A DNA stretch of 64,000 nt, taken from NCBI GenBank assembly GCA_046233135.1, contig JBJXHN010000011.1, forward strand, positions 62,001-126,000. Reading direction: 5' to 3'. Positions 42,261 to 51,019 of this stretch are shown here, piece after piece. The DNA comes from JBJXHN01 sp046233135 (lineage in GTDB: Bacteria; Pseudomonadota; Alphaproteobacteria; Rhodospirillales; Rhodospirillaceae). A program made the position numbers and the translations under genes. Positions within the stretch are counted from its first letter, which is position 1; each line of letters opens with the position of its first letter. The notes under the pieces are model-generated. The model was not told where the DNA came from and ran no database searches. It worked only from the letters and a program-made list of their open reading frames with translations.

Positions 42261-42983
42261 TTACGGTGACGATTGGTCAATCTCGATTGCAAACGGGTCG
42301 TTATTCGGGTCGTCATTCCAAATATATTCTGCGCCCCTCGCACGACGTTCGGCCGCTTCTCGACCATAAAGCTTTTGTACGACGGCCAGCGCCATGTCCG
42401 TTCCGGCGGAAACACCTGACGATGTGATGTACTTCCCGTCTTCGACCCAACGCGCATCACCAATCCAGAAAACCTTATCGCTTTGGCTGGTTGCCCATTC
42501 ATAGGCAAGCTTGTTCGTGGTGGCCTCGCGACCGTCCAACAAGCCGGTCTTAGCCAGAATTGCAGCCCCGGTGCAGACCGACATTGTCAGTTCGGTACCC
42601 TTGTCCTGCTTGCGAATGAATTCAAGCATTGCCGGATTGCTGACCTCCTGACGTGCTCCGCCACCGCCAGGAACCATAATGATATCGAATTGAGGTGCGT
42701 CATCGAATGAGTAGCTGGCTACGGCTTCCACGCCTTGGGATGACCGTACCGGCCCAGATACCTGTGCGACAAACACGACCTTGTGGTCAGGCAGGCGGCC
42801 CCACATCTGCACAGGCCCATAGACATCAAGTGTCTCAAAATTCGGGAAAAGAACGATCCCGATTGTTTTGGCCTTTTCGGTTGTCTCCCGCGAGGTCGTT
42901 CCGTTCGCAGTTGCGGTATCCTGGGCAATTGCAGTGCCCAGAGAGAGCGCCATGCCTGCAATGATCAATAGTGCTTTCAACAT
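42261..42983 (-). CDS. Exported DJ-1/PfpI-family protein
   Basis: A 240-residue protein with a signal peptide (LKALLIIAGMALSLGTAIAQ). The GATase1-like domain has IGIVLFPNFETLDVYGPVQMWG, IIMVPGGGGARQE and the nucleophile cysteine in MSVCTGAAILAKTGLLDGREATTNK. It resembles the DJ-1 domain of AraC-like regulators but has no DNA-binding domain. DJ-1 family members act as glyoxalases, chaperones or isonitrile hydratases; the exact reaction cannot be assigned. GAGGA lies close to the ATG. Confidence 0.85.
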   Translation of the reverse strand: MLKALLIIAGMALSLGTAIAQDTATANGTTSRETTEKAKTIGIVLFPNFETLDVYGPVQMWGRLPDHKVVFVAQVSGPVRSSQGVEAVASYSFDDAPQFDIIMVPGGGGARQEVSNPAMLEFIRKQDKGTELTMSVCTGAAILAKTGLLDGREATTNKLAYEWATSQSDKVFWIGDARWVEDGKYITSSGVSAGTDMALAVVQKLYGREAAERRARGAEYIWNDDPNNDPFAIEIDQSSP

Positions 42984-43183
42984 TCCTCATTTTCCTTTGG
43001 GATTTCTGAATTCGCCGGACTTGGCGTCGTCGTCGTCCATCCGCAGCCACCTTTGCTACCCATCAGGGAGGCGTATGCGGCTGCGGCACTGTCAGTGACG
43101 CAGCATGATCCTGTACAGAGTATCGCGACAGGATGTGCTTTGTGGATTTACACGCACCAAGAAATCTTGAGACGATTACATCC

Positions 43184-43642
43184 TCACGATGAGGAAAGAG
43201 ATGCCTGCGGTGGACGACGGAAACCAATGGCCATACGATTGAACATGTTCATCAGGTTGATCGCGATAGTCAGATCCACGATTTCCTTTTCGGTGAAAAC
43301 CGTAGAGACCGCCTGAAATTCCGAGTCGGGAATATTCGTCTGTTCAACGCGGGTCACAGTCTCTGCCCAACGCAAGGCGGCGCGTTCTCTGTCGTCGAAG
43401 ACAACACCGGCTTCCTGCCAGACCTGTATCAGCGCCAGCTTTTCGTGCGTGACGCCATTTCGAAGAAGATCGCGCGTGTGAAGATCAATGCAATAAGCGC
43501 AACGATTGATCTGAGAGACGCGCAAGTAAACGATTTCAACCAGACCTTTGTTGAGGCCTGACTGCATGACATATCCATAGACTCCGCCCAAGGCCTTTAT
43601 GCCGAGTGGTGCGACCTTCTCATAGTCAATGCGCATATTCAC
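43184..43642 (-). CDS. AhpD-like carboxymuconolactone decarboxylase family protein
   Basis: A 152-residue protein with the redox pair CAYC in SQINRCAYCIDLHTRDLLRNG and the catalytic histidine-bearing helix, as in AhpD-like alkylhydroperoxidases. GTG at 43642 is preferred (AGGAGA at 7 bp); an ATG six bases further is possible. It probably reduces peroxides with the help of a thiol system, and is placed between a DoxX and a DJ-1-like gene, all on the minus strand with NsrR upstream. Confidence 0.88.
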   Translation of the reverse strand: MNMRIDYEKVAPLGIKALGGVYGYVMQSGLNKGLVEIVYLRVSQINRCAYCIDLHTRDLLRNGVTHEKLALIQVWQEAGVVFDDRERAALRWAETVTRVEQTNIPDSEFQAVSTVFTEKEIVDLTIAINLMNMFNRMAIGFRRPPQASLSSS

Positions 43643-43705
43643 GATATTCTCCTATATTCTTATTGTGTGGCATCTGCGGTGGGTTGCTGATGCAGAAGCT
43701 GTCGT

Positions 43706-44215
43706 TCACGAACTGGCGATTGCCGCCAACATCAGGCCGCCTGTCAGAGCGATATGCTCCAATGCGATGTGGAATTCAGACGTCCGCCGGGGCTCTGAAA
43801 GGCGCCAGAAGGCATGGCCAACCGGAATGCAGAGCAGAGTGAAAACCCCCAGTATGCCTGCACCAAGCCACGTAAGGTTGGCGACATTGGTGATGAGGAG
43901 GAACGACCCGCCAAGTTGCGTCAAGATCGTCGCGACCGCAAATGCGTGTGGCGAAGGCAGCGAGGCGTCTCGCATTTCTTGCACAATGACAGAGAAGTTA
44001 AATACACCAAAAATTCCCGCCATCCAGAAGAAGGATGACACGATAACCCGCGCGGCGACTAGCGCGGCATTGCTGCCCAGTATGGCATCCAGAGCTGTAA
44101 ACAAAGGGCCTCCACGTATCTTGCCAACTTTCCATCGAACCGTGCCGTTAAGCACGATTGGGCGTAAGTTAAGGTCAGTCGGAGGGCGCTCACAGGACCA
44201 GGAACTGCCGGACAC
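43706..44215 (-). CDS. DoxX-like membrane protein
   Basis: About 130-169 residues with four membrane helices (ALVAARVIVSSFFWMAGIFGVFNF; FAVATILTQLGGSFLLIT; WLGAGILGVFTLLCIPVGHAFW; EHIALTGGLMLAAIAS) in the DoxX pattern. The GTG at 44215 lacks a clear ribosome-binding site and the real start may be a later codon (about 44120), where GTGGAGG appears. DoxX proteins are linked with redox and thiol stress. The AhpD-like gene follows 63 bp later. Confidence 0.75.
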   Translation of the reverse strand: MSGSSWSCERPPTDLNLRPIVLNGTVRWKVGKIRGGPLFTALDAILGSNAALVAARVIVSSFFWMAGIFGVFNFSVIVQEMRDASLPSPHAFAVATILTQLGGSFLLITNVANLTWLGAGILGVFTLLCIPVGHAFWRLSEPRRTSEFHIALEHIALTGGLMLAAIASS

Positions 44216-44275
44216 AGTGAACCATTCAACGGCCTTCAGACAGGCTGTCGTTGTGACGATTGCTTTGACTGATGA

Positions 44276-44728
44276 TCAGCCTTGTGCACCTGTGTGGTTT
44301 CGCTGAGAATCCGTGCCGAACAGGAGATGGGAAAAATCCCCTTTTCGCGCTAATACATCGGCGAGAGAGTAGCGGTCGAGGACCGCCATAAATGCCACCA
44401 TGGCTTCGTCCAGAACGCCGGACAGGCCACAAGCGGGCGCGATGATGCATGACCCGCACCCGACCAGGTCAAAGTCATCTTCGGTATGCCGAACAAGCGA
44501 TCCGACATTGATCTCTGACGGGGCGCGGCCCAGACGGATGCCCCCGTTGCGGCCGCGCACGCTCTCAATGTAACCAGCTCCCACGAGATCGCTGACCACT
44601 TTCATCAGATGGTTCTGCGACACGTCATAGGCTCGTGCGACCTCGGCGATCGAGTAAAGTTGCTCGGGGTTCCTGCCGAGGTAGAGCAGAACCCGCATCG
44701 CAAAATCCGTGTAGCGCGTCAGACGCAT
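44276..44728 (-). CDS. nsrR: NsrR-like Rrf2-family nitric-oxide sensor
   Basis: A 150-residue Rrf2 regulator with winged HTH (YTDFAMRVLLYLGRNPEQLYSIAEVARAYDVSQNHLMKVVSDLVGAGYIESVRGRNGGIRLG) and the three cysteines of CGSCIIAPACGL that hold an NO-sensitive iron-sulfur cluster. The spacing and the arginine-glycine wing match NsrR. It diverges from the haemoglobin genes, and two operators of the NsrR type lie between. It should repress both directions until NO attacks the cluster. Confidence 0.88.
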   Translation of the reverse strand: MRLTRYTDFAMRVLLYLGRNPEQLYSIAEVARAYDVSQNHLMKVVSDLVGAGYIESVRGRNGGIRLGRAPSEINVGSLVRHTEDDFDLVGCGSCIIAPACGLSGVLDEAMVAFMAVLDRYSLADVLARKGDFSHLLFGTDSQRNHTGAQG

Positions 44729-44745
44729 CTGGTCCTTCCTGAATC

Positions 44746-44762
44746 ATGCATTCTTGTTGCAT
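44746..44762. promoter_or_regulatory. NsrR-type operator 1
   Basis: ATGCA-TTCTTGT-TGCAT: perfect 5-7-5 dyad identical in its arms to the core of known NsrR sites, 18 bp upstream of the nsrR start codon. Confidence 0.75.
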
Positions 44763-44782
44763 ATTTTTTGAGGGGAGAATAC

Positions 44783-44799
44783 ATGCATATTATGTGCAT
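44783..44799. promoter_or_regulatory. NsrR-type operator 2
   Basis: ATGCA-TATTATG-TGCAT: second perfect 5-7-5 dyad, 37 bp from the first centre to centre and 14 bp before the truncated-haemoglobin ATG. It would block that promoter. Confidence 0.78.
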
Positions 44800-44813
44800 G
44801 ATTTGCGGAAGGG

Positions 44814-45191
44814 ATGATGGAGAAGCTTGAATTGAACCACGATGGCCTGCGGCAGGTGATCCACGCCTTCTACGGTCACGTTCGGGAGGACGATCTTATC
44901 GGTCCGCTCTTCAACGGCGCTGTTCATGATTGGGACGAACATTTGGAACGGCTCGGAGATTTCTGGTCCTCCGTCATGCTCACCAGTGGCCGGTACAAGG
45001 GCAACCCAGTCGCGATGCACCTGCTGCACGCCGCTAAGATTACGCCGGAAATGTTCGACCGGTGGATTGGCTTGTGGGCGCTTACCACGAACGAGTTGCT
45101 TCCCGATGAGGTCGCACTCGTCATGCAGGCGAAGGCAGCCCGGATCGCGAACACCCTCAGGTCTGCAATCCTGACCGTTTCGGCTCACTGA
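44814..45191 (+). CDS. Truncated haemoglobin, group III type
   Basis: A 125-residue globin: LRQVIHAFYGHVREDDLIGPLFNGAVHDWDEHLERLGDFWSSVMLTSGRYKGNPVAMHLLH is the group III pattern, with the proximal-type histidine in AMHLLHAAK region. Such proteins bind haem and react with NO or oxygen. The ATG follows GGAAGGG. It is directly behind the NsrR operators and 36 bp before the flavohaemoglobin gene, forming an NO-induced operon. Confidence 0.88.
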   Translation: MMEKLELNHDGLRQVIHAFYGHVREDDLIGPLFNGAVHDWDEHLERLGDFWSSVMLTSGRYKGNPVAMHLLHAAKITPEMFDRWIGLWALTTNELLPDEVALVMQAKAARIANTLRSAILTVSAH

Positions 45192-45227
45192 GCCGACAGA
45201 ATCCCCAACAAATCAAAGGAAATCTTT

Positions 45228-46442
45228 ATGACTACGGCACTTTCCCCGCAGACGATCGCGATCGTCAAAGCCACAGTACCGGCCTTGGCCGAGCACGGCT
45301 CGGCCATCACGACCACCATGTACCGGCGGCTCTTCAAAGATGATCACATCCGCGCCTTGTTCAACCACAGCAACCAGGGTGAAGGCGGAGCGCAGGTTCA
45401 CGCGCTCGCAGCCGCGATCCTGGGCTACGCACAGAATATCGACAATCTGGGTGCGCTTGCGCCCATCGTAGAACGGATTGCCCACAAGCATGTCGGCTAT
45501 CACATTCTGCCGGAGCACTATCCCTATGTGGCGACGGCGCTGTTGGGCGCTATTAAAGAAGTGCTTGGCGACGCCGCCACTGAAGAAGTGCTGACGGCAT
45601 GGGGCGACGCCTACTGGTTCCTTGCTGAAATCTTCAAAGGCAGGGAAGCAGCGATCCGTGCGCAGATCGAAGCGATTTCCGGTGGTTGGACGGGTTGGCG
45701 CAGTTTCGAGGTTGTTGAAAAACGGCGGGAAAGCGCGGTCATCACATCATTTATCCTCAAGCCGAAGGACGGCGGAGCAATTCTGCGCCACAAGCCTGGT
45801 CAATATCTGACGTTCCGTCTGGGCGCAGCTGGCCAGCCGACGATGAAGCGCAACTACTCTATTTCCTGTGCGCCCAATGATGATTATTACCAGATATCCG
45901 TCAAACGCGAGGCGAACGGGCAGGGCGGGTCTCTGTTTTTGCATGATCAGGTTCAGGTCGGTGATCTGCTGGAAGTCACCCCTCCGGCAGGCGATTTCTT
46001 TCTTGACGCCCAGCCTCATAGGCCAGTCGTGTTGCTGTCCGGCGGCGTTGGACTGACGCCGATGGTAAGTATCGTTGAAACGATCGCAGCGCAGTATTCG
46101 GGATTACAGGCGCATTATGTCCACGGCACGCTGAACAGTGACACGCACGCAATGGACGCGCATGTGCGCTCGCTGGCGAAACAACACGGTGGGATCTCGG
46201 TATCCACGTTCTACAACGAACCGGGCTCCCAGGATGTTGTCGGCGAGACCCATGATGTGACGGGCATCATCACGGTGGACTGGCTCAGGGCCAACACTCC
46301 GCTTGATGACGCCGACATATTCCTGTGCGGGCCCAAGCCGTTTCTTCGCTCACTTGTCGGGGGGCTGAGGATGGCGGGTGTCGCTGCGGATCGCATCCAC
46401 TTTGAGATTTTTGGCCCGACGGACGAAATGTTGGCGGCTTAA
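45228..46442 (+). CDS. hmp: Flavohaemoglobin, nitric-oxide dioxygenase
   Basis: A 404-residue protein. Globin domain 1-145 (ALFNHSNQ; proximal histidine in RIAHKHVGYHILPEHYPYV), FAD domain with MKRNYSISCAPN (about 205-217), NAD domain with LLSGGVGLTPM and LCGPKPF. It converts NO and oxygen to nitrate using NADH. Full length and all motifs are present. Its position after the truncated haemoglobin and the NsrR sites defines its control. Confidence 0.94.
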   Translation: MTTALSPQTIAIVKATVPALAEHGSAITTTMYRRLFKDDHIRALFNHSNQGEGGAQVHALAAAILGYAQNIDNLGALAPIVERIAHKHVGYHILPEHYPYVATALLGAIKEVLGDAATEEVLTAWGDAYWFLAEIFKGREAAIRAQIEAISGGWTGWRSFEVVEKRRESAVITSFILKPKDGGAILRHKPGQYLTFRLGAAGQPTMKRNYSISCAPNDDYYQISVKREANGQGGSLFLHDQVQVGDLLEVTPPAGDFFLDAQPHRPVVLLSGGVGLTPMVSIVETIAAQYSGLQAHYVHGTLNSDTHAMDAHVRSLAKQHGGISVSTFYNEPGSQDVVGETHDVTGIITVDWLRANTPLDDADIFLCGPKPFLRSLVGGLRMAGVAADRIHFEIFGPTDEMLAA

Positions 46443-46451
46443 ACCATCCTA

Positions 46452-46501
46452 GGCGGCTTGGTCCATTCAAGTTGAAGCTTTCTGGTTCTGACCAAGCCGC
46501 C
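46452..46501. repeat. 12-bp perfect inverted repeat (terminator-like hairpin)
   Basis: GGCGGCTTGGTC (46452-46463) and GACCAAGCCGCC (46490-46501) are exact complements around a 26-nt loop that has its own small hairpin. No T run follows, so it could be a factor-assisted terminator or an RNA-stabilising hairpin after hmp. Confidence 0.65.
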
Positions 46502-46548
46502 CCGCTGACGATACTTCATCTCGCATATCATCTGCTTGTGAGGGATCC

Positions 46549-47025
46549 ATGTCAGCACAATTGAACAATCTCGTCATGTTGCAGAACGGGGTCGTTCTGC
46601 GCCATGCGCACGGTCCCGATGAACTGAAGTCCTGTTTTCCCGTGATCTCGCAACTGCGCCCGGCCCTCAAGGGGTCCGAGGAGTGGGTAGAGCGCGCTTC
46701 GGAAATGGCGACCGAAGGTTATCGCGTCCTGGCTGCCTGGGAAGGAAGCCGGGTGCTGGCGGTCGCCGGATACCGCATCATGGAGAACCTGATCCACGAT
46801 CACTTCCTCTATGTCGACGACCTCATAACGGCTGAAGGCGAGAGGGGAAAAGGCCTCGGTGCAGCTCTGCTGGCCGAGTTAAGCAGCATCGCCCGTGATG
46901 AATATTGCGGACGATTGGTTCTCGATACCGCCGCGACGAATGTGGACGCACGCCGGTTCTACAAGCGCGAGGGTTTGATTGACGCCGTTATTGGCTTCGT
47001 AAAGCCGTTGGAGAAAACAGCATGA
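46549..47025 (+). CDS. GNAT-family N-acetyltransferase
   Basis: A 158-residue protein with the acetyl-CoA binding motif RGKGLGAALLAELSSIA and the FYVDDLIT/ARRFYKREGL pieces of the GNAT fold. The substrate is unknown. GAGGGATCC before the ATG is a good ribosome-binding site. It overlaps the azoreductase gene by 4 bp. Confidence 0.88.
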   Translation: MSAQLNNLVMLQNGVVLRHAHGPDELKSCFPVISQLRPALKGSEEWVERASEMATEGYRVLAAWEGSRVLAVAGYRIMENLIHDHFLYVDDLITAEGERGKGLGAALLAELSSIARDEYCGRLVLDTAATNVDARRFYKREGLIDAVIGFVKPLEKTA

Positions 47026-47639
47026 ACATCCTTCATATCGATTGCAGCCCGCGACCGGAGTCGAACAGCCGTCAGCTTTCCGCGGCGATTGTCGAAAAGC
47101 TAATTTCGGCCGGGACTAATGCGAGCATAATCCGCCGCGACCTGGGAAATGAACCGCTACCCCATCACGCAAGTGATTATGCCACCGCTTTGTCGTCGCC
47201 GACTGCGATCATGGCCGCGGCTTCGACCGGCGCGCTGGACTTATCCGAAGCGCTGATCCGCGAAGTTGAAGCCGCCGATGTGATTGTCATCGGCACACCC
47301 ATGAACAACTTCACCATTCCCTCAGTCCTCAAGGCATGGATCGACCAGCTCTTGCGGGTTGGACGCACGATCATGCCGACACCAGAGGGAAAGGTTGGAA
47401 TGTTGACCGACCGCCCCGTATTTGTCGGGATCGCGTCCGGTGGCGTTTTCACGGGCGAGAACGCTAATCAGCCGGATTTCCTCACACCCTATTTGTCTGC
47501 GGCCTTGGCTTGCGTGGGTCTTAAGACCCTGCAATTCCTACCCGTTCAGGCCACCGCCTTCCTCGATCCGAACCAGGCCGCACTGGCGAGAGAAGCGGCG
47601 TTGGAAGCCATCGACCTCACACTGATACGTGAGGTCTAA
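47022..47639 (+). CDS. azoR: FMN-dependent NADH-azoreductase/quinone reductase
   Basis: A 205-residue flavodoxin-fold protein: the phosphate loop DCSPRPESNSRQLS and the flavin segment IGTPMNNFTIPSVLKAWIDQLLRVGRT match AzoR. It reduces quinones and azo compounds by two-electron transfer and so fits redox stress defence. It is coupled with the acetyltransferase gene. Confidence 0.88.
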   Translation: MNILHIDCSPRPESNSRQLSAAIVEKLISAGTNASIIRRDLGNEPLPHHASDYATALSSPTAIMAAASTGALDLSEALIREVEAADVIVIGTPMNNFTIPSVLKAWIDQLLRVGRTIMPTPEGKVGMLTDRPVFVGIASGGVFTGENANQPDFLTPYLSAALACVGLKTLQFLPVQATAFLDPNQAALAREAALEAIDLTLIREV

Positions 47640-47849
47640 GAAACAAAAAAGTTTCAGACCATGGCGCGTTTCGTTCAGCCGCCGCTGGCGTGGAATGCCG
47701 TTGGAAGTGCGGCTCCATCAATGATCCGTTCAACAGGCTCAGCGGCTTGGTGGAGTAAGCCCTTTTTCTGGACTTACACAGTGCAAGCCCTTGGGGCCTC
47801 GGCCGCGATCTGACGTCTGTTCGGCTCTGCGTCCGCAAGGGGCAATGGA
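47640..47849. other. 210-bp spacer
   Basis: No gene. GAAAC-AAAAAA-GTTTC directly after the azoreductase stop (47641-47656) is a weak terminator-like hairpin. The promoter of the ETF-quinone oxidoreductase gene should be here. Confidence 0.4.
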
Positions 47850-49526
47850 GTGAATAAGATGGATAGCGTGACCGCTCGCGAAAGCATGGACTATGATGTG
47901 GTCATCGTCGGTGCCGGTCCCGCTGGACTGGCAGCAGCGATCAGGCTCAAGCAACTCGATCCTTCCATCTCGGTCGTGGTGGTGGAGAAGGGCTCCACGG
48001 TTGGCGCTCACATCCTTTCCGGCGCTGTGATCGACCCGATCGGGATTGACGCCCTGCTCCCCGATTGGCGCGATGACGAGATGCGCCCGCCGATGACGCA
48101 AGTGGCGGACGATGCTTTCAGCTTCCTCACCGCTAACCGCAGCTTCAGGGTGCCGAACATCGTCATTCCTCCCTTGATGAACAATCACGGATGCTTCATC
48201 GGCTCGCTGGGCCTCTTGACCAAGTATATGGCTGCACGGGCCGATGCGCTCGGTGTCGAAATCTACCCCGGCTTCGCAGCGTCCGAATTGCTGTTCAATG
48301 AGAGCGGCGCTGTTGTCGGCATCGCGACTGGCGATATGGGCATCGCCAAAGACGGATCGATCACGGGCCGATTTACCCGCGGGATGGAACTTCGCGGCCG
48401 CTATACCTTGCTTGGTGAAGGTGCGCGCGGGTCGCTCGCCAAAATCGCCATTGCCCGCTTTGGGCTGGATCAAGGACGGGAGCCGCAGAAATTCGGCATC
48501 GGCCTGAAAGAGATTTGGGAGGTTACGGCTGATAAGTTTCGAGCTGGCCGGGTACAGCACACTATGGGATGGCCCCTCGATGATCGAACTGGTGGAGGCT
48601 CCTTCCTATATCACTTCGGAAATAATCTGGTTGCGGTCGGCTTCGTCGTCCATCTCAACTACGAGAATCCGACGCTTTCGCCATTCGATGAGTTTCAGCG
48701 GTTCAAGGCTCATCCGCGCATTCGTGATGTGTTCGACGGCGGGAAGCGCCTGTCCTACGGTGCGCGCGCAATTAGCGGTGGCGGTTGGCAATCCGTCCCG
48801 AAGTTGACGTTTCCTGGAGGCGCCCTGATCGGCTGCGCAGCGGGATTCGTCAACGTGCCCCGTATCAAGGGAAGCCACAATGCGGTGTTCTCCGGAATGC
48901 AGGCAGCAGAGTGCCTGGCTCCTGCACTCGCCCAAGGCCGCGCTCAAGACGAGGTGGTTGAGTTTGAGCAAAGCTGGCGGAGGTCTGTGATCGGTCGTGA
49001 CCTTCGCCCTGTGCGCAACGTCAAACCGCTCCTGTCGAAGCTCGGCACGATCCGCGGCATTCTGCTTGCCGGCTTCGATATGTGGGCCAATCAGCTCACC
49101 GGGTGGTCGCCATTCGGTACGCTTAAACATGGAAAGCCAGACCACGAGACCCTTAAGCCGATCAGCGAGATAAGGCCAATCGTATATCCCAAGCCAGATG
49201 GTAAGGTCTCGTTCGACAAGCTGTCGTCAGTCTTTCTCTCGTCGACCAACCACGAGGAAGATCAGCCGGCGCACCTAAAACTGGCCGATTCCTCTATCCC
49301 GATTGGTCGCAATCTAGCAATCTTCGGCGAACCTGCCCGTCTCTACTGTCCTGCTGGCGTTTATGAAGTTGTCTATAGTGACGACGAAACGAGAGACGAT
49401 CCACACTTCGTCATCAATGCGCAGAACTGTGTTCACTGCAAAACCTGCGACATCAAAGACCCGGCTCAAAACATCACATGGACGGCACCGGAGGGCGGCG
49501 GCGGCCCGAACTACTCGGCCTCATAG
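47850..49526 (+). CDS. Electron-transfer-flavoprotein:ubiquinone oxidoreductase
   Basis: A 558-residue protein of normal length. FAD-binding VVIVGAGPAGLAAAIRLKQ and VVEKGSTVGAHILSGAVIDP at the N-terminus, the quinone-site region in the middle, and the C-terminal 4Fe-4S cluster with cysteines in LYCPAGVYE and NAQNCVHCKTCDIKDP. It passes electrons from ETF into the quinone pool at the membrane. No ETF alpha/beta gene is seen in the window, so it either works with the host ETF or with the flavoproteins encoded next to it. Confidence 0.93.
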   Translation: MNKMDSVTARESMDYDVVIVGAGPAGLAAAIRLKQLDPSISVVVVEKGSTVGAHILSGAVIDPIGIDALLPDWRDDEMRPPMTQVADDAFSFLTANRSFRVPNIVIPPLMNNHGCFIGSLGLLTKYMAARADALGVEIYPGFAASELLFNESGAVVGIATGDMGIAKDGSITGRFTRGMELRGRYTLLGEGARGSLAKIAIARFGLDQGREPQKFGIGLKEIWEVTADKFRAGRVQHTMGWPLDDRTGGGSFLYHFGNNLVAVGFVVHLNYENPTLSPFDEFQRFKAHPRIRDVFDGGKRLSYGARAISGGGWQSVPKLTFPGGALIGCAAGFVNVPRIKGSHNAVFSGMQAAECLAPALAQGRAQDEVVEFEQSWRRSVIGRDLRPVRNVKPLLSKLGTIRGILLAGFDMWANQLTGWSPFGTLKHGKPDHETLKPISEIRPIVYPKPDGKVSFDKLSSVFLSSTNHEEDQPAHLKLADSSIPIGRNLAIFGEPARLYCPAGVYEVVYSDDETRDDPHFVINAQNCVHCKTCDIKDPAQNITWTAPEGGGGPNYSAS

Positions 49527-49580
49527 GGCTGATCTGAAAGACTGAACTTTTTGAACTCAAGTAATGATAGGCCGTAGAAA

Positions 49581-50834
49581 ATGTCGCAGCAGCGTGTTGA
49601 CATCATTGGCGGCGGGCTTGCGGGCTTGCTGGCAGCAATCGAGTTGTCGAGGGAAGGTATAGAGGTTGCCGTGTTGGAGGCGGCAAGCGAATTTGGCGGC
49701 CGGGCTCGAACTCGGAATGTCGATGGCTTCCTGTTCAACAGAGGCCCTCATGCGCTGTACTGTAATGGCGCATTGAAACGGGAGCTTGACAGGCTAGGTA
49801 TTCCTTACACAGGCGGCCGCTCTCTATCTGGCGCACCGCAAGCAATCGCCGCAGGCAAGCTTCATCATCTTCCGACAACATTGGGGTCAATCGTAAGGAC
49901 GTCGCTCTTCGGTGTCCGCGATAAGATATCATTCACGCGCATCTTCAAGACGGTCATGGATGGCGCAACCGGCTCCGGGTCATTCGCAGAGTGGTTGGAC
50001 GACCAGCGTGTGTCTCCAGTCGTTCATTCTGCCGTCGAGGCGATGGGACGGCTCTCAAGCTATGCTAACGGCTCTGCCGATATTTCGGCCCGCGCCCTAC
50101 TGGATCAGATTCGCCTCACGACAGGGGGAACAATATATGTCGATGGAGGATGGATCAGTCTGGTGAATGGCCTGGTCGATACCGCAAGAGGCCTTGGAGT
50201 CGAACTCAACGACAAGGCGTCGGTCGCCACGGTGAGGTGCGATGCGGGACGCCTTGATGTGGTCATGGGTAATGGGCAGGATCGGAAGCCGGATGCAGTG
50301 GTAATGGCGGTCGGGCCGCAAGACGCTACGGCATTGGCGCCGGAAATTGCCTCTCTGGCGGAGGAAGCTCGGGAAGCCTTCGCTGTGCGCGCGAACACCC
50401 TTGATCTCGGGCTCCAGCGGCTGCCGCCCAAGGCGAATGACTTCGCGCTAGGAATCGACGTTCCATTTTATCTTTCGGTGCATTCGGGCTCGGCAAGGCT
50501 CACGCCCGAGGGTGGGGCACTCGTCCATATCGCAAAATATCTACCAATCGGCGAAAGACCTGCGAAGAATGTAGTCGAAGAACTAGAGGGGGTGGCCGAC
50601 CTCGCGATGCCTGGTTGGCGCGAATTGGAAGTCACGCGGCAGACCTTGCGCGGGATGGTCGTGTCAAATGGGCTACCTCGCGCGCATCGGCCACGGGCCG
50701 ATGTAAAGGTCGCAGATGCTCCCGGTTTGTTTCTTGCAGGCGATTGGGTCGGCGAAGAAGGCATGATCGGGGACGCATCTGCTGCGAGCGCCATCAAAGC
50801 AGCACAGTCCGTGCGCGAGTGGCTGGCTCGATAG
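49581..50834 (+). CDS. FAD-dependent amine-oxidase-like oxidoreductase
   Basis: A 417-residue protein: Rossmann motif VDIIGGGLAGLLAAIELSREGIEVAVLEAASEFGGRARTR, and the C-terminal FAD motif GLFLAGDWVGEEGMIGDASAASAIKAA. This is the flavin-containing amine oxidase/phytoene-desaturase/protoporphyrinogen-oxidase group. The substrate cannot be assigned. It follows the ETF-QO gene by 54 bp, so its electrons may go through that enzyme. Confidence 0.85.
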   Translation: MSQQRVDIIGGGLAGLLAAIELSREGIEVAVLEAASEFGGRARTRNVDGFLFNRGPHALYCNGALKRELDRLGIPYTGGRSLSGAPQAIAAGKLHHLPTTLGSIVRTSLFGVRDKISFTRIFKTVMDGATGSGSFAEWLDDQRVSPVVHSAVEAMGRLSSYANGSADISARALLDQIRLTTGGTIYVDGGWISLVNGLVDTARGLGVELNDKASVATVRCDAGRLDVVMGNGQDRKPDAVVMAVGPQDATALAPEIASLAEEAREAFAVRANTLDLGLQRLPPKANDFALGIDVPFYLSVHSGSARLTPEGGALVHIAKYLPIGERPAKNVVEELEGVADLAMPGWRELEVTRQTLRGMVVSNGLPRAHRPRADVKVADAPGLFLAGDWVGEEGMIGDASAASAIKAAQSVREWLAR

Positions 50835-50990
50835 AGCCGGCCCCCAATTCCAAACGTACAGAGGCCTGCTGGTCCCGTTCCATGCCGATCTCACACGATT
50901 GGCATGCGACGGGACTTGGCCGTTCTGCCACGCGCCCTGATCAGCCCCTTCCGTGTCGTCGTTATTGAAGAGAAGCTTCTCTTGCGAATC

Positions 50991-51019
50991 ATAACGGTGA
51001 CTATTATAGTCTCCGTTAT
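50991..51019. promoter_or_regulatory. 29-bp palindrome overlapping the start codon of an Rrf2 gene
   Basis: ATAACGGTGACTAT, then one T? no more than one central base pair step, then ATAGTCTCCGTTAT: the halves are complementary at 13 of 14 positions. It reaches the ATG at 51018, so bound protein would block transcription or translation of this regulator gene; autoregulation by the Rrf2 protein is likely. Confidence 0.7.
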
